This document shows, in pieces, positions 1 to 8,474 of a stretch of DNA of 64,000 nt. The DNA comes from Pyrinomonadaceae bacterium (GTDB lineage: Bacteria > Acidobacteriota > Blastocatellia > Pyrinomonadales > Pyrinomonadaceae). A program made the position numbers and the translations under genes. The notes under the pieces were generated by a model that saw only the letters and a program-made list of their open reading frames with translations, was not told the origin of the DNA and made no database searches. How positions within the stretch are numbered: position 1 is the first letter of the stretch; the number at the start of each line of letters is the position of its first letter. The stretch lies in the NCBI GenBank assembly GCA_030841085.1, contig JAVEDP010000003.1, forward strand, positions 62,001-126,000. Direction: 5' to 3'.

Positions 1-296
1 TCCGCATCTTTCAGGAGGCGTTGACCAACGTTCTCCGGCACGCGCGAGCGACCCGGGTAGATATCAAGTTGAAGGCAGACGACGGATTTTTCGTCCTGTC
101 AGTTAAAGATAATGGTCGAGGAATTAGCGACAGTGAGAAATCAGAACAGCAGTCATTGGGTCTGCTGGGAATGCGAGAACGCGCCCATCTTATTGGCGGC
201 GAAGTCAGTATTACACGCGCCGAGGGCCGGGGCACCGTCGTTACGCTGCGCGTGCCGGTTGCCAGCCGCGAGATAGTTCGCAAAATGACCAGGTAG
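1..296 (+). CDS. Sensor histidine kinase, C-terminal part (truncated by window edge)
   Basis: Reading frame is open from base 3 to the stop at 296; the start lies outside the window. The visible 97 residues are the HATPase_c half of a NarX/DegS-type (HisKA_3) kinase: the N-box FQEALTNVLRHA at the very start, DNGRGI (G1 box) and LGLLGMRERA with a final GTVVTLRVP strand. This domain binds ATP and phosphorylates the histidine in the missing part; the usual partner is a NarL-family regulator. It is a close paralog of the kinase ending at 4519 and of the MHYT kinase at 34672-36117, which share the NVLRHA-ATRV stretch. Function class is certain; the signal sensed cannot be known from here. Confidence 0.9.
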   Translation, partial: RIFQEALTNVLRHARATRVDIKLKADDGFFVLSVKDNGRGISDSEKSEQQSLGLLGMRERAHLIGGEVSITRAEGRGTVVTLRVPVASREIVRKMTR

Positions 297-690
297 CGAA
301 TGTAGGGGAAAGCCTGACAAGTTTATGGGGGAATGGTCTTACACAATTATCAGGTTTAGCCCCATATGGTTCAAGGATACCGTTTAATATCCTTAAAAAC
401 CGATCTGCGCTTGCCATGAGTATCAATCTGAACAGCTTGGCCGTCTCGGGGAATCCCTGATTGTTTGACTAGGAACTTGCTGCAATTATGCGCCGGTAAA
501 TGTCACTGCCGACAGGTGGGAGGCCACGTCAAACCCAATAGCGCGACTCCTGAATAACAGTCGATCTTGTCTAATTCGCGAACTTCGAAAGCGCGGCAGT
601 ATTGCATTCGAATCAATGCTTTCGCGATCAACTAACAATTCCTATCAAAGTCCGCCGCGATCGCCCAAAGAGCCGTAAACCAGGAACCGA
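297..690. other. Intergenic, no gene seen
   Basis: About 390 bp between the truncated kinase and the subtilase. No open frame with a plausible ribosome site and no clear terminator hairpin was seen. It probably holds the promoter of the protease gene, which has an AGGAA ribosome site just before the ATG at 691. Confidence 0.5.
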
Positions 691-2691
691 ATGAAACAGG
701 TGAACAAAGCCCGAACAGTAGTATGGTTGCTGTACGTTTCACTCGCGCTGTTTTTCTTCACCGGCATTTTGATCACCAGACGGACCAACGCTCAGTCTGT
801 CGGAAACTTGAATAAGGCAAACAAGGTTTCAGCAGATCTAGTTGCACAAGTCGCAGGCTCACAAACACAAGATGCTCTGAAAGTAATTCTGCAGCTTAAA
901 GCACCGATGAGCGGCGCATTGAAAGTGCTGCTTAATCAGACAGGCGTCCATACCAAAGCCAACTTCAAGAACCTTAACGCCCAGAGTCTGGAAATACCTG
1001 CGGGCATTTTGCAATCTGTAGCCGCCTTTGACGAAGTATTTTTCATCTCGTCCGACAGGCAAACAGCTTCCCTCGGTCATCTTTCAGAAACGACGGGAGC
1101 CGATGCGGTGCGCACCACAAACGGAATTACTGTCGACGGCTTGGACGGCTCCGGCATAGGCATCGCCTTTCTCGATTCGGGAATTTACAGCGCCCATACT
1201 AACTTTCTCGATAAGAGCAGTAAGACACGAGTCGTAGTCAGCCAGGACTTTACTGGTGAGAACCGCACGACTGACTTCTACGGTCACGGCACACACGTGG
1301 CGTCGATGGCGGCGGGCAATGGCCGCGTTTCAAACCGCGCCTACCTCGGTATTGCGCCGAACGCGAACATCATCAACCTGCGAGTATTGAATTCCCGAGG
1401 CACTGGTACGGTGTCGGCGGTCCTGAGTGCCCTTGATTGGGTCATGTCCAATCGAGCGACTTACAACATCCGCGTCGTCAATATTAGTCTTGGCACCGCG
1501 GCAATCGACTCTTACAAAAATGACCCGATATGCCTCGCCGCGCGTCGCCTGGTTAACGTCGGGATCGTCGTAGTGGCTGCGGCGGGAAACAACGGCAAAG
1601 ACAGCGCGGGCCTGAAAGTTTATGGACAGATTCATTGCCCGGGAAATGAACCGTCAGTAATCACAGTCGGCGCCGCGAACACGTTCGGCACGGAAGCGCG
1701 CAACGACGATGGCGTTACCAGCTACAGTTCGCGTGGTCCAACGCGCAGTTCATGGACCGACAGCACTGGATCCAAACATTACGATCATTTGATCAAGCCG
1801 GATATCGTGGCGCCCGGCAACAAGCTAATCGGAGCCGAGGCGATAAATAATCTTTTGGTAACTCAGAACCTGCAACTGGATGCCGGCGTTACTTCCTCAG
1901 TTCCGCGCAAGCAGATGATTCTCAGCGGTAGCTCAATGTCAGCTTCGGTTGTGAGCGGCGGCGCGGCGTTGTTGCTTCAGGCAAATCCAACTTTGACGCC
2001 GAACATGGTGAAGGCAATTCTCATGTATTCGGCACAGCCGCTGGCCGGCTTTAACATGTTGGAGCAGGGCGCAGGTGAACTTAACCTCGAGGGCGCTATG
2101 CGCCTCGCTCAAGCAGTTCGCACAAACCTGGGAACAACCAAACCGCTGGGCGCGCCCTTATTGGCCACTGCACTACCCCAGCCCCAAACAACTATTGCGG
2201 GATCGACTTTTACCTGGTCCCAGGGACTAATCCTGGGCCAACATTTCGCTACGGGCGCGCCGCTTATTATGACCTACCAGCCGATCTATCCTATTGGCGT
2301 ATTGATGAGCGATAACGTCATTATCAGCGGCTGCGTGATCCTGAGCGAGGGAATCATTATCAGCGACGGAGTGATCATCACTGATGGGGTCACTGTCAGC
2401 GACGGCGTGATTATCACTGACGGAGTCTTTGTCAGCGACAACGTCATGCTAAGCGATGGGAATGTAATGGGTAACGGCTCGGTCTTTTTAGCGATGGGCA
2501 GTATCGTCAGTGACGGAGTGATTATCTGTGATGGAGTGATCATTACCGATGGCATCATCATTAGCGACCTTACAACAGTTACCGATGGCTTTATCGCAAA
2601 CGATGTGCTTCTACGGGCGCAATCTGCCCAGACTAACGGGGATCCCACCGCCTCATCTCAAGTTGTCTTAGATACAGCAGTTGATAATTAA
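691..2691 (+). CDS. Secreted S8 family subtilisin-like serine protease with C-terminal hexapeptide repeats
   Basis: Predicted exported endopeptidase of 666 aa. An N-terminal hydrophobic segment (about residues 10-28) followed by TNAQS looks like a signal peptide. The subtilase triad is visible: Asp162 in FLDSG, His199 in GHGTH and Ser415 in SGSSMSA, with oxyanion Asn300 in AAAGN. The stretch at about 40-135 resembles an inhibitor-type propeptide. Residues about 535-645 are unusual: a run of six-residue units of the form V-[IV]-[IT]-[ST]-D-G, as expected of a beta-solenoid or surface stalk; the DNA there repeats in a GATGGAGT/ATCATC pattern. Start chosen at ATG 691 with AGGAA upstream. The gene sits between two histidine kinase genes, but no functional link can be claimed. 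Confidence 0.9.
   Translation: MKQVNKARTVVWLLYVSLALFFFTGILITRRTNAQSVGNLNKANKVSADLVAQVAGSQTQDALKVILQLKAPMSGALKVLLNQTGVHTKANFKNLNAQSLEIPAGILQSVAAFDEVFFISSDRQTASLGHLSETTGADAVRTTNGITVDGLDGSGIGIAFLDSGIYSAHTNFLDKSSKTRVVVSQDFTGENRTTDFYGHGTHVASMAAGNGRVSNRAYLGIAPNANIINLRVLNSRGTGTVSAVLSALDWVMSNRATYNIRVVNISLGTAAIDSYKNDPICLAARRLVNVGIVVVAAAGNNGKDSAGLKVYGQIHCPGNEPSVITVGAANTFGTEARNDDGVTSYSSRGPTRSSWTDSTGSKHYDHLIKPDIVAPGNKLIGAEAINNLLVTQNLQLDAGVTSSVPRKQMILSGSSMSASVVSGGAALLLQANPTLTPNMVKAILMYSAQPLAGFNMLEQGAGELNLEGAMRLAQAVRTNLGTTKPLGAPLLATALPQPQTTIAGSTFTWSQGLILGQHFATGAPLIMTYQPIYPIGVLMSDNVIISGCVILSEGIIISDGVIITDGVTVSDGVIITDGVFVSDNVMLSDGNVMGNGSVFLAMGSIVSDGVIICDGVIITDGIIISDLTTVTDGFIANDVLLRAQSAQTNGDPTASSQVVLDTAVDN
2275..2640 (+). 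repeat. Coding hexapeptide repeat tract in the subtilase
   Basis: Roughly eighteen-base units encoding V-I-I-S/T-D-G variants follow one another over about 110 residues, interrupted once around 2460-2505 by a less regular stretch. The period of six residues is what left-handed beta-helices show, but Asp-Gly at the turn positions is not the classical LbetaH pattern. Confidence 0.7.
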
Positions 2692-2725
2692 ACTGGGTGT
2701 ACGCGGCTCGAGGGATCTCTTCGCA

Positions 2726-4519
2726 ATGTTAGTGAGCAAGCAAAATCTATTTAAGTGTTTTCTTTACACTGTAATTGCTGCCGGTCTGGCAGTAGTTCTC
2801 TTCTCTATCCAACGTCTATCACTTGCGCAATTCGATTGGCGCTTTCTCATATTAGCTGTCACCACGGTTGGCTTTTGTTCGCGCCTGGGCGTGAAGCTTC
2901 CGCGGGTGAGTGCGCAGGTCACCGTTGGCGATACGCTGATCTTTTTCGCAATGTTGCTTTACGGCGGTGAAGCCGCCACGTTGCTGGCAGCCGCTGAAGG
3001 CTTCGGGTTGTCGTACCGCGTGAGTAAGAAGTTGAGAGTGTTCCTCTTCAACGCTGCCCAGATGGCCTGTTCAACTTTCCTTACAGCCTGGGTACTACGA
3101 TCGCTGCTTGGTCCTATTGAGGCGCTGCCTCGTTACGACGATCCGGCCAGATACCTTGCAGCGACCTTCATCATGGCGCTGGTCCAGTACATCGCCAACT
3201 CTGGTCTGGCCGCGTTGTACACGGCCCTCAAGGACGATCAACCCGTCTGGCTCACCTGGCGCCGGCACTATCTTTGGACTTCCATTACTTATTTCGCAGG
3301 CGCGTCAGTTGCGAGTATCACCGTCGATGTCGTTGGCGCGATCGGTATCTCGGCTGCGCTTATCATCAGCCCGATCATTGCTATCATCTATTTTAGCTAC
3401 CGGACATACGTCAAGAAGATCGAGGCGTCGACGGAACTGCGTGAGAGTGAAGAGCGCTATCGGGAGTTGTTTGAAAACGCCAAGGATGCGACCTACGTCC
3501 ACGATCTCGGCGGCAGGTTTACCTCTGTGAACCGTGCCGCCGAAAAGTTGACCGGCTATACCAGGGCCGAGATTCTGGGAAAACACTTTGTTAACTTTAT
3601 TCCCGCGGACCAGATTGAGGTGATTAGCGAACACATAGTGCGCAAACTCGCTGACGAGGGCGAAACAACCTACGAGTCTGAAGTGCTAACCAGGGACGGC
3701 CGCAGCGTGGCCGTCGAAGTTAGCAGCCACCTTATTTCTGAAAGTGGGGTACCCGTCGCCGTGCAGGGCGCTGTCCGCGATATTAGCGAGCGCAAAGCGG
3801 CCGAAGAAAAACTCAAAGCTTACAGCGAGCAGTTGCGAGCTCTCTCTGCGCGGCTGCAGTCGGCCAGAGAACAGGAAGGCACTCGAATCGCGCGTGAGAT
3901 TCACGATGAACTCGGTTCGGCGCTTACCAGCCTAAAGTGGGATCTGGAGGAAATGGACAAAATGATGTCCGCTTCCAGCGATCAACCAAAACTCGCGGTG
4001 CTGCGTGGAAAATTACACGCGCCTATGAAGCTGGCTGACACGGCCATCAGCGCCATCCGCCGCATCGCGTCAGAATTGCGGCCAAGCATTCTCGATGATC
4101 TTGGCCTGGTGCCGGCAATCGAGTGGCAGGCGCAGCAGTTTCAGGAGCGCACCGGGATCATTTGCGATTGCGATTGTTTTCTGGAAAAAGTGGAGTTGAG
4201 CGAAGAGCAAGCAACAGCGGTCTTTCGCATCCTTCAGGAAGCCTTGACCAACGTTCTTCGCCACGCGCAAGCGACCAGGGTTCAAATTAAGATAAATATT
4301 GAGAACGGCCACTTTGCCCTGTCGGTGAGCGATAACGGCAAAGGGATCACCGAGAGTGAGAAGTCAGAACAGCAATCATTGGGAATACTGGGAATGCGCG
4401 AACGTGCTCACCTCATAAGCGGTGAGATAGATATTAATAGCGTCTCGGAACAAGGAACCGTAATTCTGGTACAAGTGCCTCTCCCCGCTCAGGCCAAAGG
4501 TTTTGAAATGACGAACTAG
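2726..4519 (+). CDS. Membrane-bound PAS sensor histidine kinase (HisKA_3 / NarX-DegS type)
   Basis: 597 aa. Residues about 10-230 form several hydrophobic segments typical of a MASE-like integral membrane sensor. A PAS domain follows (about 240-365: RELFENAKDATYVHDLGG to DISERKAAEE), then a coiled linker, the HisKA_3 phosphoacceptor His near 393 in REIHDELGSALTSLKWDLEE, and a HATPase_c domain with NVLRHAQATR, DNGKGI and LGILGMRERA. A TTG at 2681 in frame would overlap the protease stop; ATG 2726 begins directly before the first membrane stretch and is preferred. The NarL-type regulator 57 bases downstream is its likely phosphotransfer partner. The ligand is unknown. Confidence 0.88.
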   Translation: MLVSKQNLFKCFLYTVIAAGLAVVLFSIQRLSLAQFDWRFLILAVTTVGFCSRLGVKLPRVSAQVTVGDTLIFFAMLLYGGEAATLLAAAEGFGLSYRVSKKLRVFLFNAAQMACSTFLTAWVLRSLLGPIEALPRYDDPARYLAATFIMALVQYIANSGLAALYTALKDDQPVWLTWRRHYLWTSITYFAGASVASITVDVVGAIGISAALIISPIIAIIYFSYRTYVKKIEASTELRESEERYRELFENAKDATYVHDLGGRFTSVNRAAEKLTGYTRAEILGKHFVNFIPADQIEVISEHIVRKLADEGETTYESEVLTRDGRSVAVEVSSHLISESGVPVAVQGAVRDISERKAAEEKLKAYSEQLRALSARLQSAREQEGTRIAREIHDELGSALTSLKWDLEEMDKMMSASSDQPKLAVLRGKLHAPMKLADTAISAIRRIASELRPSILDDLGLVPAIEWQAQQFQERTGIICDCDCFLEKVELSEEQATAVFRILQEALTNVLRHAQATRVQIKINIENGHFALSVSDNGKGITESEKSEQQSLGILGMRERAHLISGEIDINSVSEQGTVILVQVPLPAQAKGFEMTN

Positions 4520-4576
4520 TTGGCGACCAATCCCCGGTACACGATAAGCATTTATATGTATTTGGATATTAAGCAC

Positions 4577-5209
4577 ATGAAAACAATCCTCATCATTGAC
4601 GATCATGAAGTCGTTCGGGATGGTGTGAAAAAAATCTTCGATGACCAACCCGGCGACGTTACCTTCGGTGAAGCCAATACCAGGCTGGAAGCGCTTCAAC
4701 TCGTGCGCCAACAAGATTGGGATTTGGTGGTGCTCGATCTCTCCTTGGGAGACCAGAGCGGTCTGGAAGTACTCAAAGAGATCAAGGAGCTTCGTCCGCG
4801 GTTGCCGGTGCTGATCCTCAGCATGCACTCGGAAGAACAATATGCCCGTCGTGCTTTCAAAGCGGGCGCCTCCGGCTACATAACAAAAGACAGCTCGAGA
4901 ACAGAGTTGGCGAAAGCAATCAACAAAGTCGCGACCGGAGGAAGGTACATCACTTCCGCTCTGGCCGAACGGCTCGTATTTGATCTGGGCCGTGACTCAG
5001 ATCGTCCGCCTCACCAGGATCTCTCCGATAGGGAGTTTGAGGTGATGCGTTTAATTGCTTCGGGAAAAACTGTGACTGAGATTGCGGAATTGCTTTCGCT
5101 CAGTGACAAAACGATTAGCACCTATCGCGCGAGGTTGCTGGAAAAAATGGGAATGAAGACAAACGCGGAACTCACCCACTACGCCATTCGGAATAAGCTA
5201 GTGGACTGA
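4577..5209 (+). CDS. NarL/FixJ-family response regulator
   Basis: 210 aa. The receiver domain (residues 1-120) keeps the acidic pair in IIDDHE, the phospho-Asp near 54 in VVLDLSLG and the Lys in YITKDSS. The C-terminal LuxR-type helix-turn-helix (about 145-205) reads LSDREFEVMRLIASGKTVTEIA. It follows the membrane kinase at 2726-4519, so the two probably form a pair, with DNA as the output target. A longer frame opening at TTG 4520 has no domain content; ATG 4577 starts exactly at the receiver. It is strikingly similar to the regulator at 33988-34617, including the endings KMGMKTNAELT-Y-IRN, so the kinase/regulator unit appears duplicated in this window. Confidence 0.9.
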   Translation: MKTILIIDDHEVVRDGVKKIFDDQPGDVTFGEANTRLEALQLVRQQDWDLVVLDLSLGDQSGLEVLKEIKELRPRLPVLILSMHSEEQYARRAFKAGASGYITKDSSRTELAKAINKVATGGRYITSALAERLVFDLGRDSDRPPHQDLSDREFEVMRLIASGKTVTEIAELLSLSDKTISTYRARLLEKMGMKTNAELTHYAIRNKLVD

Positions 5210-5579
5210 GAGAGATATCATTCACTTTTTAGATTTTTGCCTCACGCACAAATAAATTTAGTCCCTACGTTCGTCGAAACAGTCGCGTCTAAGGGCAAGC
5301 CTTACGCGCCTGTGGGTAAAATTCCTACATAAAAATCCAACTAACACTGATATTCGCAGGCGCGCTCTGTCTGTATGCTCAACGATGAAAGATAGAATTT
5401 TAGTTGGAAGGAGCGACAACGATCTGCGAACTGGACCAGTCAGCCTCGAATCTCAGGGTTTTCCTGATTGTAAATCTCAGGGCGATTGGTTAGTTTGTTG
5501 CCGTGCAAGGATTCTTGCAGCGTCAATCAGGACGACCTCAGCGCCAAGCCTTCCTGATTGCTCACGGCCCGCACCGAAA
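5210..5579. other. Intergenic, no confident gene
   Basis: The frame of the next regulator is open from 5385, but the added 65 residues show no domain and are low in coding character. The string TTCCTGATTG occurs twice (near 5460 and 5550). No terminator hairpin was found. Confidence 0.4.
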
Positions 5580-6278
5580 ATGCCGAAACCTTATCGTTCA
5601 TCTGGGGCAGGAAGAGTAAAGGAAGCTCAAGCTTCAAAACCAATTCGAGTGTTGGTAGAGGCTCAGCATGCCCTTGTTCGTGCGGGTATTCGCGCGCTGA
5701 TCGAGCAAATCCCGGAAGTACAGGTTGTGGCCGAGGCAGCGGAGGGCCCGCAGAGTTTTCAACTGATCAAAGACTACCATCCCGACATCCTACTGCTTGA
5801 CGTGATTTTGCCGTCGGTAACCGCATTCGAAAGCTTGCAAGAAATGGTGGAGAAGTTTCCCAAAGTGCGCGTAATTGTGCTCACTCTTCAAGAGAACCAG
5901 GAATACGCGATTCAAGCATTTCGGGCGGGAGCCGCCGGATATATTTCGAAAAACGCGGCGAGTGCCGAGCTCGAAAAAGCAATTAAGTCGGTGGCCCGTG
6001 GCGAAAACTATCTCGGGTCGGAATTATCGCAACAGGCTGTCCTTAAGTACTTAAAAGATCCGCGTGCGATTTTGTCGGAACTCACGGCGCGTCAGCGTGA
6101 GGTCTTGAAGATGGTTGCGGAAGGCCTCGCGACTAAAGAGATTGCCAAGCGCTTAAACATTAGTGTGAAAACCGTGGAGACGCATCGGGCTCAATTAATG
6201 GAGCGCCTGGACATTCACGATGTGGTGGGCCTGGTCCGCTATGCGTTGCGGATCGGATTGGTAAGACTTGATGAATAA
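5580..6278 (+). CDS. NarL/FixJ-family response regulator with degenerate acidic pocket
   Basis: 232 aa from ATG 5580. Receiver fold followed by a LuxR-type HTH (LTARQREVLKMVAEGLATKEIAKRLNISVKTVETHRAQLMERL). The phospho-Asp is present in ILLLDVILPS (about residue 74) and the Lys in YISKNAA, but the acidic pair that binds Mg2+ at the end of beta strand 1, normally DD, reads VLVEAQHALVRAG. Only one acidic residue remains, so phosphorylation may be weak or absent, as in atypical receivers. DNA binding should be intact. The frame stays open upstream to 5385; a longer product is possible but unsupported. No kinase gene is adjacent. Confidence 0.85.
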   Translation: MPKPYRSSGAGRVKEAQASKPIRVLVEAQHALVRAGIRALIEQIPEVQVVAEAAEGPQSFQLIKDYHPDILLLDVILPSVTAFESLQEMVEKFPKVRVIVLTLQENQEYAIQAFRAGAAGYISKNAASAELEKAIKSVARGENYLGSELSQQAVLKYLKDPRAILSELTARQREVLKMVAEGLATKEIAKRLNISVKTVETHRAQLMERLDIHDVVGLVRYALRIGLVRLDE

Positions 6279-6631
6279 ACCTGGAAAACATTTTGCGGGA
6301 AGAGTGGCGTAGTTCGATGCGAGCAAATACCTGACTACGTTCTCAGGAACTTCCCGATTGTACGGTAACGTACATGAATATACATTGTGTGGCGGATCAC
6401 CTCTTTATTTGTCCCTCGCTCCAACGTCCCAGCGCGACTCAAGTAACCCGGCCGTCCGCAAAAAACTTTTCTCCACCGCGGGAGAACCTCCGAAGTTTTG
6501 AAACTGATTTGTATTCGTTCTTCGCCGAAGACAAGTCCTTGCACCAACCCCCGATTTCACGAGCCGTGACGATGTTGTAATGAGCTCTTCGGATTTTCTT
6601 CGCTGAGATATTAGTTGGGGTGCATTCAAGC
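6279..6631. other. Intergenic, no gene seen
   Basis: About 350 bp. An imperfect palindrome lies at about 6359-6374 (TGTAC, six bases, GTACA). Short frames on both strands lack ribosome sites and domain content. Confidence 0.4.
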
Positions 6632-8077
6632 ATGGGTAGATTGATGGAAAACTCCACTCTGCAAACAAAGACTCACTTGCAGCCGGCACAACCAGTTGAT
6701 CTGGTGTCGCTCTTGTCACAGAAAGTTGTGGGCCAATCCGCCGCGACCAAAGCTATCGTTCCGTACGTCTACATGTATCAATCCGGCCTGGCACCGGCAG
6801 GTAGGCCAGCCGGGATCTTTCTGTTGTTAGGTCCAACCGGCACCGGCAAGACAAAAACTGTGGAAGCGATTGCCGAATTGCTGCATGGCAACGAAAAGAA
6901 AATGCTCAAGATTGATTGCGGCGAATTTCAGATGGAGCACGAAACGGCGAAACTTGTTGGGGCTCCTCCCGGTTATCTCGGTCATCGTGAAACGACACCA
7001 CTGCTCACCCAGGAGCAGTTGACTGGGGTAACCAGCCCGGAGTGTGATTTGGCTCTTGTACTATTTGACGAAATAGAAAAAGCCGCGCATTCCATAATCA
7101 AATTGTTGCTGGGCATTCTCGACAAAGGCATCTTGCGCCTCGGTGACAACACTTGCGTTGATTTTGAAAAGAGCCTGATCTTTTTCACCAGCAACCTCGG
7201 CGCGCGCGAGATGATGAAAGAGATCAACCCAAATATCGGGTTTCAAAGCTCCACGGCTAAATCAGCGGCCAGTATCACGGCCAGACTCGAAAGCATTGCT
7301 TTAGGGTCGGTGAGAAAACGCTTCTCGCCGGAATTTGTTAACCGCATCGATGCGGTTGTCACTTACAACCCTCTTGACGCCGGTGCCATAGAATTGATTC
7401 TCGATCACGATATACGCGTGCTTCAAGAGCATGTGAACCTGCGGCTGGGCGATCGCTACTTTTCTCTGGACATTACTACTGACGGCAGAGAATTTCTGCT
7501 GCGCAAGGGAGTGAGTGCGGAATACGGTGCGCGCGAGCTGAAACGAACCATTCACCGGCAACTTACGCAACCGCTGGCAACCATGGTGGCCCGCGGCGAT
7601 ATTCTGCCGGGCGCACAAGTGACTGTTTCAGCCGCTAACGGCGCCGAGAACCTATCAATAACAGCTTCCGGGGGTGGCGCGATCCGTGCGCGTACCCCGC
7701 CGGCGATTTTGATTGTGGACGACAACCACGACCTGTTGTTTTTTCTGGCGGCTGAGTTAAGAGAGGAAGGCTGGGAGGTTTTGATCGCTGAGAATGGACC
7801 ACAGGCTCGTCTCGCTTTCTATCAACGCCCACCTGGTGTCGTGCTGCTCGACTACATGCTGGATGACGACGACGGGTTAAAGATGGCAATTGAATTTCAG
7901 GAGCAGGCGCCTTTGACACAGATAATTATGATGACCGGGGGCGGATTTTCAGACGAAGAGCAACTCATCTGTGTACAGCGAAACTTCCCGATTTTGTACA
8001 AGCCCTTTCTGGCCCAGGATGTTTTGAACCTGGTAAAAGTTCGCTATCGCAGTGCTTACACTGCTGCCGCCGTTTAG
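6632..8077 (+). CDS. Clp/Hsp100-type AAA+ ATPase fused to a C-terminal receiver domain
   Basis: 481 aa from ATG 6632 (GTG 6620 and ATG 6644 are alternatives; GGGG lies 11 bases before 6632). Residues about 20-330 match the ClpA/B/C second AAA+ module: VVGQSAA, Walker A GPTGTGKT (about 67-74), the pore-type loop APPGYLGH, Walker B VLFDEIEKA, sensor FTSNLGA, Arg finger region RFSPEFVNRIDAVV and the D2-small domain with SAEYGARELKR. NIGF resembles the loop that docks ClpP in ClpA/ClpX. From about 358 a receiver begins (ILIVDDNHD, phospho-Asp in VVLLDYMLD, Lys in LYKPF). Such a fusion would put an unfoldase under phosphorelay control. No ClpP gene is nearby. Confidence 0.85.
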   Translation: MGRLMENSTLQTKTHLQPAQPVDLVSLLSQKVVGQSAATKAIVPYVYMYQSGLAPAGRPAGIFLLLGPTGTGKTKTVEAIAELLHGNEKKMLKIDCGEFQMEHETAKLVGAPPGYLGHRETTPLLTQEQLTGVTSPECDLALVLFDEIEKAAHSIIKLLLGILDKGILRLGDNTCVDFEKSLIFFTSNLGAREMMKEINPNIGFQSSTAKSAASITARLESIALGSVRKRFSPEFVNRIDAVVTYNPLDAGAIELILDHDIRVLQEHVNLRLGDRYFSLDITTDGREFLLRKGVSAEYGARELKRTIHRQLTQPLATMVARGDILPGAQVTVSAANGAENLSITASGGGAIRARTPPAILIVDDNHDLLFFLAAELREEGWEVLIAENGPQARLAFYQRPPGVVLLDYMLDDDDGLKMAIEFQEQAPLTQIIMMTGGGFSDEEQLICVQRNFPILYKPFLAQDVLNLVKVRYRSAYTAAAV

Positions 8078-8455
8078 TACCGAGAATTCAGTCATGGCCG
8101 AAAACCTTTTTTGCAGATCGCGTGCTGCCTCAAGCGAGGCCAGTGCATGCGTGTGGAAAAAGACGTCGCCTTGGGGGCGAGAGCGACGTCTTTTTCCCAA
8201 AATTTCATAGACGGATGGAAATATCTGAGCCGACAAGTAACCGTCTCGAATCGTGTGCCTTGATGTTGAGGGGCACGCGCCACGACGAAGGACGCCGTTT
8301 TGGGGCGAAAGCGGCGCCCTTCGTCGAATTAGAGAAATACGAAGTTTCCTTGAGCCCAGACTGAGATCTATTTTCAGATTGCGTAAGCCCCAGGTAGCGG
8401 GGCGCGCACAATGAAGAAGGATGCCGCCTTTGGGGCGAAAGCGGCGTCCTTTTTC
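8078..8455 (+). repeat. Triple tandem array of terminator-like hairpins, 130-bp period
   Basis: Three hairpins end at 8195, 8325 and 8455, exactly 130 bp apart. Arms: 8157-8169 with 8183-8195; 8284-8297 with 8312-8325; 8413-8427 with 8441-8455. All have the apical core GGGGCGA(A/G)A and pyrimidine-rich 3' sides, like rho-independent terminators. Each is preceded by a smaller stem (8127-8140, 8255-8276, 8387-8403). The units have diverged between hairpins but the layout is constant, as expected of duplicated small RNA genes or a multi-hairpin leader before the kinase gene at 8475. No similar element was seen elsewhere in the window. Confidence 0.7.
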
Positions 8456-8474
8456 AATTTTGAAAGCAACAAAA

